Below are positions 19,932 through 29,264 of a stretch of DNA of 64,000 nucleotides, one piece after another. The stretch's first letter is position 1; the number at the start of each line of letters is the position of its first letter. The DNA comes from Pseudoalteromonas sp. NC201 (GTDB taxonomy: Bacteria; Pseudomonadota; Gammaproteobacteria; Enterobacterales; Alteromonadaceae), in assembly GCF_002850255.1 (NCBI RefSeq), contig NZ_CP022522.1, forward strand, positions 2,665,125 to 2,729,124. Reading direction: 5' to 3'. The notes beneath the pieces were generated by a model. It made no database searches. It worked only from the letters and a program-made list of their open reading frames with translations, and was not told the origin of the DNA. Made by a program: the position numbers and the translations under genes.

Positions 19932-20657
19932 ATGGGTAAAACCTATTTTATCGCCGACTTGCATTTAACCGAGCACCGCACTGATATCACCGACGCATTT
20001 TTCGCTTTTCTCGACCATCATATGACCGCCGATGTCGACGCTTTATATATTCTGGGTGATTTTTTTGAAGTGTGGATTGGAGACGATGAAAAAGACCCCT
20101 ACGCCCTAAGTATTGCACAAAAACTGCGAAGCTTGAGTCACCTTGGCATTAAAGTCTTTTTTATTCACGGTAACCGTGATTTTTTAATCAAACAAGCCTT
20201 TGCTGACGAATGCCAAATGACTTTGCTACCTGAACAAGCGGTGATAGATCTATACGGCACACCAACGGTGATTTTGCACGGCGACGAGATGTGTACACAA
20301 GACGAAGCCTATCAAAAGTTTCGTAAGAAGAGCCGCGGTTGGTGGTGGCCAAGACTGATGCTTGCTATGCCACTTTGGTATCGTCGCAGAGTCGCTGCAA
20401 ATGCAAGACGTAAGAGCATTGAAAACCAAAAAGGCAAGCCCCTCGAGATTCTAGATGTCACCGAAGAAGCAGTGGCAGACATGTTCGCAAAACATGGCGT
20501 AGACAATATGATCCACGGCCACACCCACAGACCAAAGGTGCACACATACCAAGGCGGTAAGGTACGCACTGTGCTTGGCGATTGGTATTCACAAAGTTCA
20601 TATATCGTCGTTGATGACAGTGGCAAACAGCAGCTCCTTTGCCACCCTTTTGAATAA
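19932..20657 (+). CDS. lpxH: UDP-2,3-diacylglucosamine diphosphatase
   Basis: 241 aa. A calcineurin-like phosphoesterase with the dimetal ligands in FIADLHL (D8, H10), LGDFFE, HGNRDF, LHGDE and IHGHTHRP. It makes lipid X from UDP-2,3-diacylglucosamine in lipid A synthesis, at the inner membrane. Length and motifs match LpxH rather than LpxI. ppiB-lpxH is also the order in E. coli. Confidence 0.95.
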   Translation: MGKTYFIADLHLTEHRTDITDAFFAFLDHHMTADVDALYILGDFFEVWIGDDEKDPYALSIAQKLRSLSHLGIKVFFIHGNRDFLIKQAFADECQMTLLPEQAVIDLYGTPTVILHGDEMCTQDEAYQKFRKKSRGWWWPRLMLAMPLWYRRRVAANARRKSIENQKGKPLEILDVTEEAVADMFAKHGVDNMIHGHTHRPKVHTYQGGKVRTVLGDWYSQSSYIVVDDSGKQQLLCHPFE

Positions 20658-20666
20658 ATTTAGTGC

Positions 20667-21449
20667 TTAAATAGGCGCACCTGAGTGGAACTTGAAATCA
20701 AGGTCCGGTGAGCGGATAAGCTCGTTTTCCACTTGCTGAAATAGTTGAATGCGCCCAGCTACGTCACAGCGCTTAGGATCTGTTGCGTTGGCAACTTGAT
20801 GCGCTAAATCAATATAGTCTTGGTAATGTCTGGCTTCTGAGCGCAATAGCGACACATAAAACTTAGCAATTTCTTGATCTAAGTGTGGCGCAAGTTTAGC
20901 GAAACGCTCACATGAACGAGCCTCAATGTAGGCACCAATGATCAGTTTATCAACCAGAGCTGCGGGTTCATAAGTGCGAATGTGTTTAATCATTCCAGAC
21001 GCATAGCGAGATGCTTGTACGTACTCAACAGGAATATCACGTGCCCTTATGATTTCTAGCACCTGTTCGAAGTGATGTAGCTCTTCTTTGATAAGCCTCA
21101 CCATCTTACTCAAAATATCTTGATTGTAAGCATATTCAGGTCGTGCAGTTAGCTCACCAATCAATTCATTTTTACTGCCTGAAAACTCGCCATCACCAAC
21201 ACTGCGATAAATAAAATCTTCGTAAGGTTGCAACCAACTTAACAATGTTTTTGCAGACGCATCATCTATTGCATATTTACGAATTAAGAAGGCCGCGCTT
21301 TGTGCCGCTTTTAACTCACAATGCATATGATCGATAAGCAACAATGGTAAGTGCTCGCTTTGTTTTGCTTTTTCAATCCAAGCTTGCGGGGTTTCACAGC
21401 CTAAAAATTGGTTAATAGGCGCAAGTAAATCTGTGTACTTTTCTAACAT
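20667..21449 (-). CDS. miaE: tRNA-(ms2io6A37) hydroxylase
   Basis: 260 aa, a ferritin-like di-iron monooxygenase that hydroxylates 2-methylthio-isopentenyl-adenosine at tRNA position 37. Candidate iron-binding pairs are MHCELKAAQSA, KEELHHFEQV (EELHHFE), EARSCERFA and SEARHYQDYI. The fold is all-alpha as expected. It converges with lpxH, 9 bases away. Presence of MiaE suits aerobic gammaproteobacteria. Confidence 0.93.
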   Translation of the reverse strand: MLEKYTDLLAPINQFLGCETPQAWIEKAKQSEHLPLLLIDHMHCELKAAQSAAFLIRKYAIDDASAKTLLSWLQPYEDFIYRSVGDGEFSGSKNELIGELTARPEYAYNQDILSKMVRLIKEELHHFEQVLEIIRARDIPVEYVQASRYASGMIKHIRTYEPAALVDKLIIGAYIEARSCERFAKLAPHLDQEIAKFYVSLLRSEARHYQDYIDLAHQVANATDPKRCDVAGRIQLFQQVENELIRSPDLDFKFHSGAPI

Positions 21450-21658
21450 AACAACAAAAGACTAATGTGTTTGCGCCATTTTATCATAACTTCTCGCTAC
21501 AAGGTGCACCACTAGGCTATTCCCCAAGAAGTTTTAGATCATTCTGAAAATAGTAATATTGCTATTCAACTACATTTTCTTGACAAAAATTAACTCATCT
21601 CTCATAACTTAATTGAATTGTACAAAAATAGTACAAACCTATATTTGAGGGGCTAACT

Positions 21659-22258
21659 ATGATCTTTAATCATCTATGGGGCTTATATGCTCACCCGCAC
21701 GAAGAGTGGCAAACAATTGATAACCGTCACGAAAGTATGTTTTACAGTTTGTCACATATTGCACTTGTTGCGCTGATCCCAAGCATTATGGGGTATTATT
21801 CTTCAGTCTACTTAGGCTGGAGTGTTGGTACTGGGGATGCTGTCTATTTAACTCATGAGTCGGCAATATTAATTGGTGTTGCAATGTACTGCGCATTAAT
21901 TGCAGGCGTCTTTATTCTGGCGTATCTCGCCCACTGGATGGCCATCACTTTTGGCTCAACACCGACCTATACACAGACTCTAGAGTTATCGGCTTACACG
22001 GCAACACCAATGTTTATGTCGGCTTTTGCGGCATTTTATCCTGAGCTTTGGTTTGTCGTATCGGTTGGGATGGTTGCACTGGCGTACTCCGTTTACCTGC
22101 TTTATACGGGCGTGCCTATTCTTATGCATATTCCTGAGGAGCGTGGGTTTATTTATGCCAGCTCGGTTGTGACTTGTGGCCTAGTGCTGTTAGTCATCAT
22201 TCTTGCTGCAACCGCTATCTTGTGGACTAATGGTATAATTAGCCCTACGTTTACGTAG
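21659..22258 (+). CDS. Yip1-family inner membrane protein
   Basis: 199 aa with about five hydrophobic segments. The N-terminus MIFNHLWGLYAHPHEEWQTI is typical of bacterial Yip1-domain proteins, in which a P-x-x-x-W motif precedes the first helix. Function is unknown in bacteria. It stands alone between miaE and phhB, on the opposite strand to both. ATG 21659 follows GAGGGGCTAACT. Confidence 0.82.
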   Translation: MIFNHLWGLYAHPHEEWQTIDNRHESMFYSLSHIALVALIPSIMGYYSSVYLGWSVGTGDAVYLTHESAILIGVAMYCALIAGVFILAYLAHWMAITFGSTPTYTQTLELSAYTATPMFMSAFAAFYPELWFVVSVGMVALAYSVYLLYTGVPILMHIPEERGFIYASSVVTCGLVLLVIILAATAILWTNGIISPTFT

Positions 22259-22367
22259 CCTGAGGGTGGGATAAAAATAGATTAATCTATGTCTGCTAAC
22301 GCTAGTTGTATTTGCTTGGAAAATGAAAAGACGAACGTTTTCTTGGCTTTTATCCTAAATGATGAAT

Positions 22368-22396
22368 AAAAACGGCGCTTGTTTAGCGCCGTTTTT
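22368..22396. terminator. Bidirectional terminator
   Basis: AAAAACGGCGCT-tgttt-AGCGCCGTTTTT between the convergent Yip1 gene and phhB, with A/T runs on both sides. Confidence 0.85.
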
Positions 22397-22401
22397 ATTT
22401 T

Positions 22402-22457
22402 GTAGGTCGAAATATGACATGGGTTGTCGATATTTGTCGACATAAATGTCGACCTAC
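22402..22457. repeat. Palindromic REP-like repeat overlapping the phhB stop
   Basis: GTAGGTCGA at 22402-22410 is answered by TCGACCTAC at 22449-22457, and an inner TGTCGACATAAATGTCGAC is itself palindromic. The phhB stop (TAG, 22456-22454) lies within the right arm. The shape resembles short intergenic palindromes repeated in marine gammaproteobacterial genomes; copy number cannot be tested here. Confidence 0.6.
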
Positions 22458-22798
22458 TGTGCTGCGAATACTTCGTCAGTTTTAGCGGCACAAATAAAAT
22501 CGTTTTTATGAAGACCTTTAATAGAGTGGCTCCACCACGTTACCGTCACTTTACCCCATTCGGTAAGTAGACCTGGGTGATGGCCTTCTTCTTCAGCCAT
22601 ATCACCCACCTTGTTTGTGAACGCAATTGCTTGTTTAAAGTTTTTAAACTTGTAAACACGCTCAAGCTGCATAATACCATCGCGTACTTCAGGTACCCAA
22701 TCAGGGATCTGTTTGATCAGAACCGCTAGTTCTTCATCTGATACTTTAGGCGCATCCGCACGACACGCTTCACATTTTTGTGCACTTAAATCAGACAT
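22454..22798 (-). CDS. phhB: Pterin-4a-carbinolamine dehydratase
   Basis: 114 aa. The PCD/DCoH motif is visible in [28 protein letters not shown] (catalytic histidines in EGHHP). It regenerates the tetrahydrobiopterin/pterin cofactor used by the phenylalanine hydroxylase encoded 10 bases upstream. Its last codon and stop are inside a palindromic repeat. Confidence 0.95.
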   Translation of the reverse strand: MSDLSAQKCEACRADAPKVSDEELAVLIKQIPDWVPEVRDGIMQLERVYKFKNFKQAIAFTNKVGDMAEEEGHHPGLLTEWGKVTVTWWSHSIKGLHKNDFICAAKTDEVFAAQ

Positions 22799-22808
22799 TG
22801 ATAATTCC

Positions 22809-23606
22809 TTAACTTGCTAGTTTTTCTTTTGGCGGAAACTTAGGTTCAAATAACCCTAGCTCTTTTGCTTGTTCAACCAGCGACATGATATCCATTTTAG
22901 AGATCTCAAATAAGTCGTTGATTGAGTTAATTGTATAGTAAACAGGTTGCATAATGTCGATGCGATAAGGTGTACGTAACACATCTAACACGTTAAGTGG
23001 ATTAATTTCTGGTTTGTCAGAGTAGACATATTGAGTCTCACCTGGACTTGACAGCACACCGCCACCATAAATACGCAGACCTTGCTCTGTTTGCATCAAA
23101 CCGAATTCGACGGTAAACCAGTATAAGCGTGCAAGGTATACGCGGTCTTTCTTCTCCGCGGCGTAGCCTAGCTGACCATACTTGTGTGTAAACTCAGCGA
23201 ATGCTGGATTCGTTAGCATTGCACAATGGCCAAAAATCTCATGGAAGATATCTGGTTCTTGCAGGTAATCAAACTCTTCTCTTGAGCGAATAAAGGTCGC
23301 TACAGGAAACTGCTTGTTGGCAAGCAATCGAAAGAACTCATCAAAATCAATCAGTGCGGGCACTGGCGCTACCTGCCAACCCGTTTCTTTCGCTAGTGCT
23401 TCGTTTAACTCACTTAGTTGTGGAATGCGGTCTTTTGGTAAGTTAATTTTCTCAAGGCCTGCCAAATATTCATCACAAGCTTTGCCTTCGATACACGCTA
23501 GCTGACGTGCAACTAACTCTGACCAAATTTGATTCTCTTCATCTGTCCAAGCGATAACACCATTTTCATCTGGCTGCTTAGATACATATTTACTTGCTTT
23601 AGCCAT
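22809..23606 (-). CDS. phhA: Phenylalanine 4-monooxygenase
   Basis: 265 aa, the short bacterial form without a regulatory domain. The iron-binding site is [10 protein letters not shown] (two His) plus the Glu in WFTVEFGLM. It turns phenylalanine into tyrosine with a pterin cofactor and oxygen. Paired with phhB as in Pseudomonas. TyrR-type boxes lie about 160-200 bases upstream. Confidence 0.96.
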   Translation of the reverse strand: MAKASKYVSKQPDENGVIAWTDEENQIWSELVARQLACIEGKACDEYLAGLEKINLPKDRIPQLSELNEALAKETGWQVAPVPALIDFDEFFRLLANKQFPVATFIRSREEFDYLQEPDIFHEIFGHCAMLTNPAFAEFTHKYGQLGYAAEKKDRVYLARLYWFTVEFGLMQTEQGLRIYGGGVLSSPGETQYVYSDKPEINPLNVLDVLRTPYRIDIMQPVYYTINSINDLFEISKMDIMSLVEQAKELGLFEPKFPPKEKLAS

Positions 23607-23791
23607 TTTACATTCTCACTTACTTCACCCCGAGTTGATGATCTTGCAATTTCAATTGCTGTCCTGTTGATGGTTCGGAGCGCTTCAACTTGTGACTTTG
23701 ATACTAAGTAAAAGTGAAGGAAAGTTTAATAGTGAGCACGTTTATCACATTTCGCACAACAAGCATTTTCGTAAACTATAAAATACACACC

Positions 23792-23809
23792 TGTAAAACT
23801 AAAATTACA
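23792..23809 (-). promoter_or_regulatory. TyrR/PhhR-type operator upstream of phhA
   Basis: TGTAAA-ACTAAA-ATTACA fits the TyrR strong-box consensus TGTAAA-N6-TTTACA with one mismatch. A weaker candidate (CGTAAA-N6-AATACA, three mismatches) lies at 23770-23787, exactly 22 bases away and on the same helix face, the arrangement of paired strong/weak TyrR boxes. The site is 186 bases above the phhA start. Regulation is inferred. Confidence 0.55.
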
Positions 23810-23819
23810 CACATAATAA

Positions 23820-23843
23820 AAAGGGGCTAAACCCAGCCCCTTT
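23820..23843 (-). terminator. Terminator of the methionine gamma-lyase gene
   Basis: On the minus strand AAAGGGGCTGGGTTTAGCCCCTTTTT forms a compact hairpin with a T-run, 20 bases past the stop. Confidence 0.85.
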
Positions 23844-23861
23844 GTAAAAATTAACTTACAG

Positions 23862-25040
23862 CTATATTTTATCAAACGCCTGCTTAAGATCGTCAATAAT
23901 GTCTTCTACGTCTTCAAGCCCCACTGAAATCCGAATTAGTCCATCAGAAATTCCCGCAGCTAACCTTTCCTCTTGTGTATAAGGAGAGTGTGTCATTGAT
24001 GCCGGATGTTGAATGAGCGTTTCCGGATCACCTAGACTTACCGCTAACGTACACAGCTCAGTCGCATTGATAAATTGCTCACCCTGCTCTAGCGAGCCGT
24101 TGATTTCAAAAGCAATTACCCCACCAGCCCCTTTCATTTGTTCACCAAGAAATTGGTAACCAGGATGCGAAGGTAAACCTGGGTAGTAGACTTTATTCAC
24201 TTTAGGGTGCGCTTCTAGGAACTCAGCTACCGTTTGTGCGCTTTGACAGTGGCGTTGTACACGCAAAGCTAAGGTTTTCAACCCTCGATTGATTAACCAA
24301 GCATCATGAGGACTGATTGTAGCGCCAATGTCTTTTAACACGGTTAATTTGATAAGTTCTATGTGCTCTTTTGAACCGCACACGAGCCCTGCTACCACAT
24401 CTCCATGACCATTTAGGTACTTGGTTGCGCTATGCACAATAAGATCAGCACCATAATTCACAGGCTTTTGTAAAAGCGGCGTCATGAAAGTATTGTCAAC
24501 GACAAACAAGAGCTCGTGCTGTTTAGCGATCTCCCCTAACATTTTCAGATCTAATACCGTCATGTTGGGGTTGATTGGCGTTTCAGCAAACAATAGTTTT
24601 GTATTTTCCTGTACCGCATCACGTAACGCTTGTTCATCGGTTAAGTCAACAAATGACACCTCAATACCGAATTTAGGCAACATATGCGCAAATAGTGCGA
24701 AGCTACAGCCATACAATGCGCTTGATGCAATCATATGGTCGCCTTGCTGTAAAAAGCTCAGCACCGATGCAGACACGGCACCCATACCAGTGGCGGTCGC
24801 CGCAGCATCTTCCATTCCCTCGAGTCGAGCTACTTTTTCTTCTAGCTCTCGCGTCGTAGGGTTGCCTAAGCGAGTATAGATATAGCCGGGCTCTTCACCG
24901 GCAAACCTTGCGGCTCCTTGCGCTGCGTCTTTAAAGTGGAATGTTGAGGTTTGATACAAAGGAGCGGTTAACGCCCCATGTGGGTCGTCAAAATGATTGG
25001 GTCCGTGAATACACTGACTGTCATCTCTTAATTTTTTCAT
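23862..25040 (-). CDS. megL: Methionine gamma-lyase (PLP enzyme)
   Basis: 392 aa, Cys/Met metabolism PLP family. The PLP lysine is Lys207 in HSATKYLNGHGD. Cys112 in SALYGCSFALF corresponds to the Cys116 that marks methionine gamma-lyases and separates them from cystathionine lyases and synthases. It splits methionine into methanethiol, 2-oxobutyrate and ammonia. No regulator or transporter is next to it. Substrate range could include homocysteine and cysteine. Confidence 0.88.
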   Translation of the reverse strand: MKKLRDDSQCIHGPNHFDDPHGALTAPLYQTSTFHFKDAAQGAARFAGEEPGYIYTRLGNPTTRELEEKVARLEGMEDAAATATGMGAVSASVLSFLQQGDHMIASSALYGCSFALFAHMLPKFGIEVSFVDLTDEQALRDAVQENTKLLFAETPINPNMTVLDLKMLGEIAKQHELLFVVDNTFMTPLLQKPVNYGADLIVHSATKYLNGHGDVVAGLVCGSKEHIELIKLTVLKDIGATISPHDAWLINRGLKTLALRVQRHCQSAQTVAEFLEAHPKVNKVYYPGLPSHPGYQFLGEQMKGAGGVIAFEINGSLEQGEQFINATELCTLAVSLGDPETLIQHPASMTHSPYTQEERLAAGISDGLIRISVGLEDVEDIIDDLKQAFDKI

Positions 25041-25168
25041 ACTTGCCTGCTGGTTTTATTATTGCCAACCAAATAAACATGGTAGTGAATTGATTAGCGT
25101 CGTTTTTGTGTAATAACCAATATGTAGGGCAGTTTAGAAAAATAGACAAGCATGCCAGATGGGGAGAC

Positions 25169-25194
25169 GGCTAGTTCACTTATTGTGACTAGCC
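25169..25194. terminator. Hairpin downstream of ycjF
   Basis: GGCTAGTTCAC-ttat-tGTGACTAGCC stem between ycjF and megL with only a weak T-run; a terminator is likely but not certain. Confidence 0.45.
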
Positions 25195-25230
25195 AGTTTT
25201 ACTTAAAGAGGTGTATAAAATTGTTGCCGC

Positions 25231-26256
25231 TTAATCTTTTTTGCTACGCCTTAATAGCACATCAACGACTGAGCTAATCGCATTTTTTAAAAGACTTTGT
25301 TTGTGCTCCAAGCGTGGCAATGGTCGACAAAGTTCCATCGCCTTATAGCCCAAGCGGGCTGTGAATATCCCAGCACTTAGGCCCTGTGCCGAACGGGTAG
25401 AAAGCTTGCCAAGTAATTCAGCCCCCACACTGGTCGCAGCAAGGTCGCTTACCAGTTCACTTGCGCCAACAAATACCATTTGCTTCAACAACATTTTATA
25501 CAAGGTGATGCGGCTACGATACGCTAATCGAATACCATAATGTTTGCTGATCTTTTCCACCAGCACGACTCCGCGCCAAAGCACCGCCAGCATATCCACA
25601 AGTGCAAGTGGACTTAAAGCAACTAAGAGCGCCGATGTTGTTGCATGCTCCTGAATTAGCTTTTTAGCTTCAGCATCTTGGCCTCGGAGCAAAGTTTTTT
25701 CATATAAAGTGATGACTTCTTTGTCTGTGTGGTGAGGCTGTAACGCCTCTTCAAATGCGGCAACCTTTTGCTCTGGATGCGCTTTTAATAGTGGCCCAAG
25801 CCAAGCTCGCGCCTCGCCAATTTGGTCACTCTGTAATAAGCGCAGGGCATCATGCTTAATTTGCTGATGTTGTTTTAGCTTGCTAAGTGCGATGACTTCC
25901 GAAAATAAGAACTTAAATAGCGCAAGCAACCCAAGAGACAACACGGTGGTGTATAGACTAAACAGCAGAATATTTTGCTCATAGCTCTCTATCAAGGTCA
26001 GTGCTGTTTCCACAATGATAAGTATTAATAGCGCAAGCAAAAAGCACTGCTTAAACCCAAATCGCCAAGGCGATTCGTAAATACGTTCAATTTTCGGTAA
26101 CTCGGGTTCAGGCACAGCATCAAGGCTTTCACTCACAACCAGCTCGTTGCCGAGAACTTTGCCTTCACCACCCAAATGTTGAGACTCATCTTGGCGTTCA
26201 GTATCGATGTTTAAGCGCCTACCCGAGCCTTGGTAAGATTTTGTCTGATCTGTCAT
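25231..26256 (-). CDS. ycjF: YcjF family membrane protein (TIGR01620/DUF697)
   Basis: 341 aa. The cytoplasmic N-terminus is polar, with two membrane helices at about residues 70-120 and a DUF697-like C-terminal region (LSPLALVDMLAVLWRGVVLVEKISKHYGIRLAY; VGASELVSDLAATSVGAELLGKLSTRSAQGL). It pairs with the P-loop protein YcjX, overlapping it by a few bases. YcjX-YcjF is conserved next to psp genes and tyrR in enterobacteria, but the biochemical role is unresolved. Confidence 0.92.
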   Translation of the reverse strand: MTDQTKSYQGSGRRLNIDTERQDESQHLGGEGKVLGNELVVSESLDAVPEPELPKIERIYESPWRFGFKQCFLLALLILIIVETALTLIESYEQNILLFSLYTTVLSLGLLALFKFLFSEVIALSKLKQHQQIKHDALRLLQSDQIGEARAWLGPLLKAHPEQKVAAFEEALQPHHTDKEVITLYEKTLLRGQDAEAKKLIQEHATTSALLVALSPLALVDMLAVLWRGVVLVEKISKHYGIRLAYRSRITLYKMLLKQMVFVGASELVSDLAATSVGAELLGKLSTRSAQGLSAGIFTARLGYKAMELCRPLPRLEHKQSLLKNAISSVVDVLLRRSKKD

Positions 26257-27665
26257 CTTAATTTATCTCCAATTAAGAACTGCAAAGCATGATCAAGCCT
26301 GATATGCGATAAGTTTCCTTGCCTCGCAGGTAGCGGTTCAAACGCTAAAAACTCAAACCCACTTTGGGGCCAAGCCTGCGCTTTTGGAACGTGATCAGGC
26401 GGGGTTGGTGGTACATAATTAATAAACTGCTGCTCGCCGACTGGCTTGCCGTAGATACATTGCACATGTTGCGTCCCCTCTTTCACCGCCCTTGACTCAA
26501 CACTTCTCACCGAAGAAAGAGACATCGTATCCACGGTTACCCCGTTGAAGCGAAGCTCATTGGCACTGTCCACCAGCATTTCATTTAACAACCTTGTCAA
26601 ATTGGTTTGCTGCTCGTTCAAGACGCCATCACATTTGTTGGCGGCAAATAGCACCTTATCTATTTTTGGGTTAAATAAACGAGACAAAAAGCCACTTTTA
26701 CCATGGGAAAACATGGCGAGGATCTGCTTTAACGCATCTTCTTGCTCTTTCAGTGTGTCATAGCCATCACTTAGGCTACCCAATAGATCAACTAACACGA
26801 CTTGGCGGTCAAACTGACAAAAGTAATCTTTGTAAAATGGCGCGACGACTTGCTTTTTGTAGGCTTCAAAACGCTCCACAAGCTGTTGATATTGTGAATG
26901 CTCGGTAATGTCGTTTGGGTGAACTTGTACCGGGAAAAACAGCAATATTGGCGCTCCCTCAAGGTCACCTGGGATCAACGCTCGGCCAGGTTGCAGGTTA
27001 GATAAACGAGTATTCCGCTGCAACTGCGCTAAAAGCGCATGGTAACTTTGTGCAAGCATTTTCAGCTTACTTTCATCCACCGCTTCCGTCCCATCAAACT
27101 GCTTGAGGAGCTGTAAAAACGTTTGTGCAAATGGCTGGTATTTAGGCTTATTTAATAATGCAAATTGCTGCTCACACCACTCGGGAAAAGTCATTTTAAG
27201 TAGCGGCAAGTCCATTAACCATTCACCTGGGTAATCATATAGTTCAAGGTATAGTGTATGGGTTTGCGCTAAGTGCTGTTTGAGTCCGCGTTCACTATGA
27301 TACCTAAACGCCAGTGTTAAGGTGTTGATACGTTTGGTTGACGCAGGCCATGTTGGCGGCTCTTCCAACAAACAAGTTATCGCTTGCTGATAGTCAAAAG
27401 TTGGTACCGCCAGTGCCTTCTGCGGCTCAGGACGACACGCAACAAGACGACCTTCACTCACGACATCTAAAAACGGTAAGTTGTCGGTGCTCGTTTGGGT
27501 AGTCAGATGCTTGATAAGAGCCGTGATAAATGCGGTTTTCCCGCTGCCACTAAACCCGGTTACGGCAAGCTTTATATGCTTATCAAAAGAGCGGTGGAGC
27601 GTTTTTTTGGCTTGTTGTTTTAACTTATCTAGGGAAGATGGGGTTCGAAAACGTGACGTAGTCAT
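26253..27665 (-). CDS. ycjX: YcjX family P-loop NTPase
   Basis: 470 aa from ATG 27665, which has GAGGGG about 10 bases upstream; a TTG at 27686 would add seven residues. The P-loop GFSGSGKTAF is at residues 37-46. Family motifs ELYDYPGEWLMDLPLL and FAANKCDGVL follow. YcjX binds GTP and is linked to the phage-shock response in E. coli. Here it lies between pspC and ycjF, keeping the psp association. Confidence 0.93.
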   Translation of the reverse strand: MTTSRFRTPSSLDKLKQQAKKTLHRSFDKHIKLAVTGFSGSGKTAFITALIKHLTTQTSTDNLPFLDVVSEGRLVACRPEPQKALAVPTFDYQQAITCLLEEPPTWPASTKRINTLTLAFRYHSERGLKQHLAQTHTLYLELYDYPGEWLMDLPLLKMTFPEWCEQQFALLNKPKYQPFAQTFLQLLKQFDGTEAVDESKLKMLAQSYHALLAQLQRNTRLSNLQPGRALIPGDLEGAPILLFFPVQVHPNDITEHSQYQQLVERFEAYKKQVVAPFYKDYFCQFDRQVVLVDLLGSLSDGYDTLKEQEDALKQILAMFSHGKSGFLSRLFNPKIDKVLFAANKCDGVLNEQQTNLTRLLNEMLVDSANELRFNGVTVDTMSLSSVRSVESRAVKEGTQHVQCIYGKPVGEQQFINYVPPTPPDHVPKAQAWPQSGFEFLAFEPLPARQGNLSHIRLDHALQFLIGDKLR

Positions 27666-27713
27666 AAGTAGAAAAGTGCCCCTCAAGAAAATGCCAAGGC
27701 GGCCAATACCGCC

Positions 27714-28115
27714 TTATAGCTTGTCAATTTCTCTGCTAACCGTAAATTCAGGGGAAGTTACGTAGCGTTCCATGTTCTGAATGCGACCATCAAGTCGTGA
27801 TAATCTGTCTTTTAGGTCATAAAGTGCCTGTCTTGGCGGCTCGCCTTTTTGCCACACCTTAAACTTCACCGATACTTTATCCTCATCTTTCGCATCAGGC
27901 GAACGGTTTGGTGTCACTTCACGTTTATCTAAAATAAACCAGCATGCCACATACACGACGATAAATAATGGGCCACCAGATAATAGCACGGCTGTGATGA
28001 ATAAAATCCTAACAAGCCATAACTCCATGTTGAAGTAATCGCTAAGACCTGCGCATACCCCTGCTATCTTGCCGCGACTTGGGTCACGATATAGCTCTCG
28101 CTTTACTCTACTCAT
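27714..28115 (-). CDS. pspC: Phage shock protein C
   Basis: 133 aa starting MSRVKRELYRDPSRGKIAGVC. The ATG at 28115 overlaps the pspB stop (ATGA) and has GGAG 9 bases upstream, so it is preferred over an ATG five codons earlier. The PspC domain with its YRDPSRGKIAGVCAGLSDYF motif occupies residues 8-65 and includes the transmembrane segment. A soluble, partly coiled tail follows (LYDLKDRLSRLDGRIQNMERYV). PspB and PspC sense inner-membrane stress and release PspA from PspF. Confidence 0.94.
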   Translation of the reverse strand: MSRVKRELYRDPSRGKIAGVCAGLSDYFNMELWLVRILFITAVLLSGGPLFIVVYVACWFILDKREVTPNRSPDAKDEDKVSVKFKVWQKGEPPRQALYDLKDRLSRLDGRIQNMERYVTSPEFTVSREIDKL

Positions 28116-28345
28116 AACTTGCGTCTCCATTGTGGTGACTCTTGATCAAGTAAAGCTTCTAACGTTTCAACACGATCTGCCATTTTTTCTGCCTTGCTGG
28201 CTAATTCGATAAGCTGACGATGCTCGTGTTCACTTAACCCTTGGCTTACCTGCTTTTTGCTACGGTAGTGCAAAATCAACCAAAGTGGTGCCACGATGAC
28301 CATAAAAATAATCAACGGAGCCATTAAAACTTCTGCGTCAAACAT
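28112..28345 (-). CDS. pspB: Phage shock protein B
   Basis: 77 aa. One N-terminal transmembrane helix (LIIFMVIVAPLWLILHY) and a cytoplasmic coiled coil (LIELASKAEKMADRVETLEALL). This is the PspB layout. It partners with PspC in the inner membrane. Stop and next start overlap (ATGA). Confidence 0.95.
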   Translation of the reverse strand: MFDAEVLMAPLIIFMVIVAPLWLILHYRSKKQVSQGLSEHEHRQLIELASKAEKMADRVETLEALLDQESPQWRRKL

Positions 28346-28422
28346 AATCTTCTCCTGCCTTCAACCTGGCTGTTATTATTGTAGTTGGTTAGCACCTACC
28401 CTGACAGTAGGTGCGACTATTT

Positions 28423-29082
28423 TCACTTTTCAGCCATTTTCTTTTTCAGCTGTTCAAGCTCATCGTCAATCTTTTCGTTCTTTTGCAGATCAGCAATCTC
28501 ATCCGCTAAAGATTTCTTACCTAAATCGTAAGATTCGATTTGCGACTCTAGGCCATCGATTTTGCTCTCATAACGCTCAAAGCGATTTAGGGCATCATCT
28601 ACTTTACTGCTGTCGAGTGCCTTTTTCACCTCTAAACGAGATTCTGCTGAGCGCTGACGTAGTACAATCGCTTTTTGGCGCGCTTTTGCGTCGGCCAGTT
28701 TATCTTGTAATGTACTGACTTCTTGCTGCAGCTTTTCAATGTGCGTGTCTACATGCTCTAGCTCTTTTTCAAGGGCTGCAACATCTTCCGCAGACTTTTG
28801 CTTTTCAAGTAAAGCAGCACGTGCTAAATCTTCACGTTCTTTACTTAATGCAAGCTCTGCTTTGGTTTGCCAATCATCTACCTGTGCTTTTAGCTGATCT
28901 AGACGGCGTGTTAACTCCTTTTTCTCAGCGAGTGTTTTTGCTGAGGTCGATCTTACTTCAACTAGTGTATCTTCCATTTCTTGGATAATTAGGCGAACCA
29001 TTTTTTCTGGATCTTCGGCTTTATCCAAAATAGCATTAATATTAGAATTCACTATGTCTGCAAAACGAGAAAAAATTCCCAT
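28423..29082 (-). CDS. pspA: Phage shock protein A
   Basis: 219 aa, coiled-coil ESCRT-III-like protein with the N-terminal amphipathic helix MGIFSRFADIVNSNINAILDKAEDPEKMVRLI. PspA binds and inhibits PspF at rest and oligomerises on damaged inner membranes under stress. It is first of pspABC and follows a sigma-54-type promoter divergent from pspF. Confidence 0.97.
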   Translation of the reverse strand: MGIFSRFADIVNSNINAILDKAEDPEKMVRLIIQEMEDTLVEVRSTSAKTLAEKKELTRRLDQLKAQVDDWQTKAELALSKEREDLARAALLEKQKSAEDVAALEKELEHVDTHIEKLQQEVSTLQDKLADAKARQKAIVLRQRSAESRLEVKKALDSSKVDDALNRFERYESKIDGLESQIESYDLGKKSLADEIADLQKNEKIDDELEQLKKKMAEK

Positions 29083-29127
29083 AGTGGTTACCTCTTTGGT
29101 TAATAGCTAAATTGCTTACTTCTATGT

Positions 29128-29143
29128 ATCAAATAGCTTGCCA
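29128..29143 (-). promoter_or_regulatory. Sigma-54-type promoter of pspA
   Basis: On the minus strand TGGCAAGCTATTTGAT has the -24 GG and a -12 element (GA in place of GC) with exactly 10 bases between. The E. coli pspA promoter also departs from GC at -12. It lies 46-61 bases above the pspA start, in the divergent pspA-pspF gap where PspF should bind. Confidence 0.65.
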
Positions 29144-29264
29144 ACTTTAACAAAATTAAAAATATAATAAAATCATAAGGTTATTTTATTTTTAAAAAGC
29201 CTTTAGTTATCACTTATTTTAAAATACACTAGTTATTAGTAAAAACCACTAAGAGTTAGGCAAT

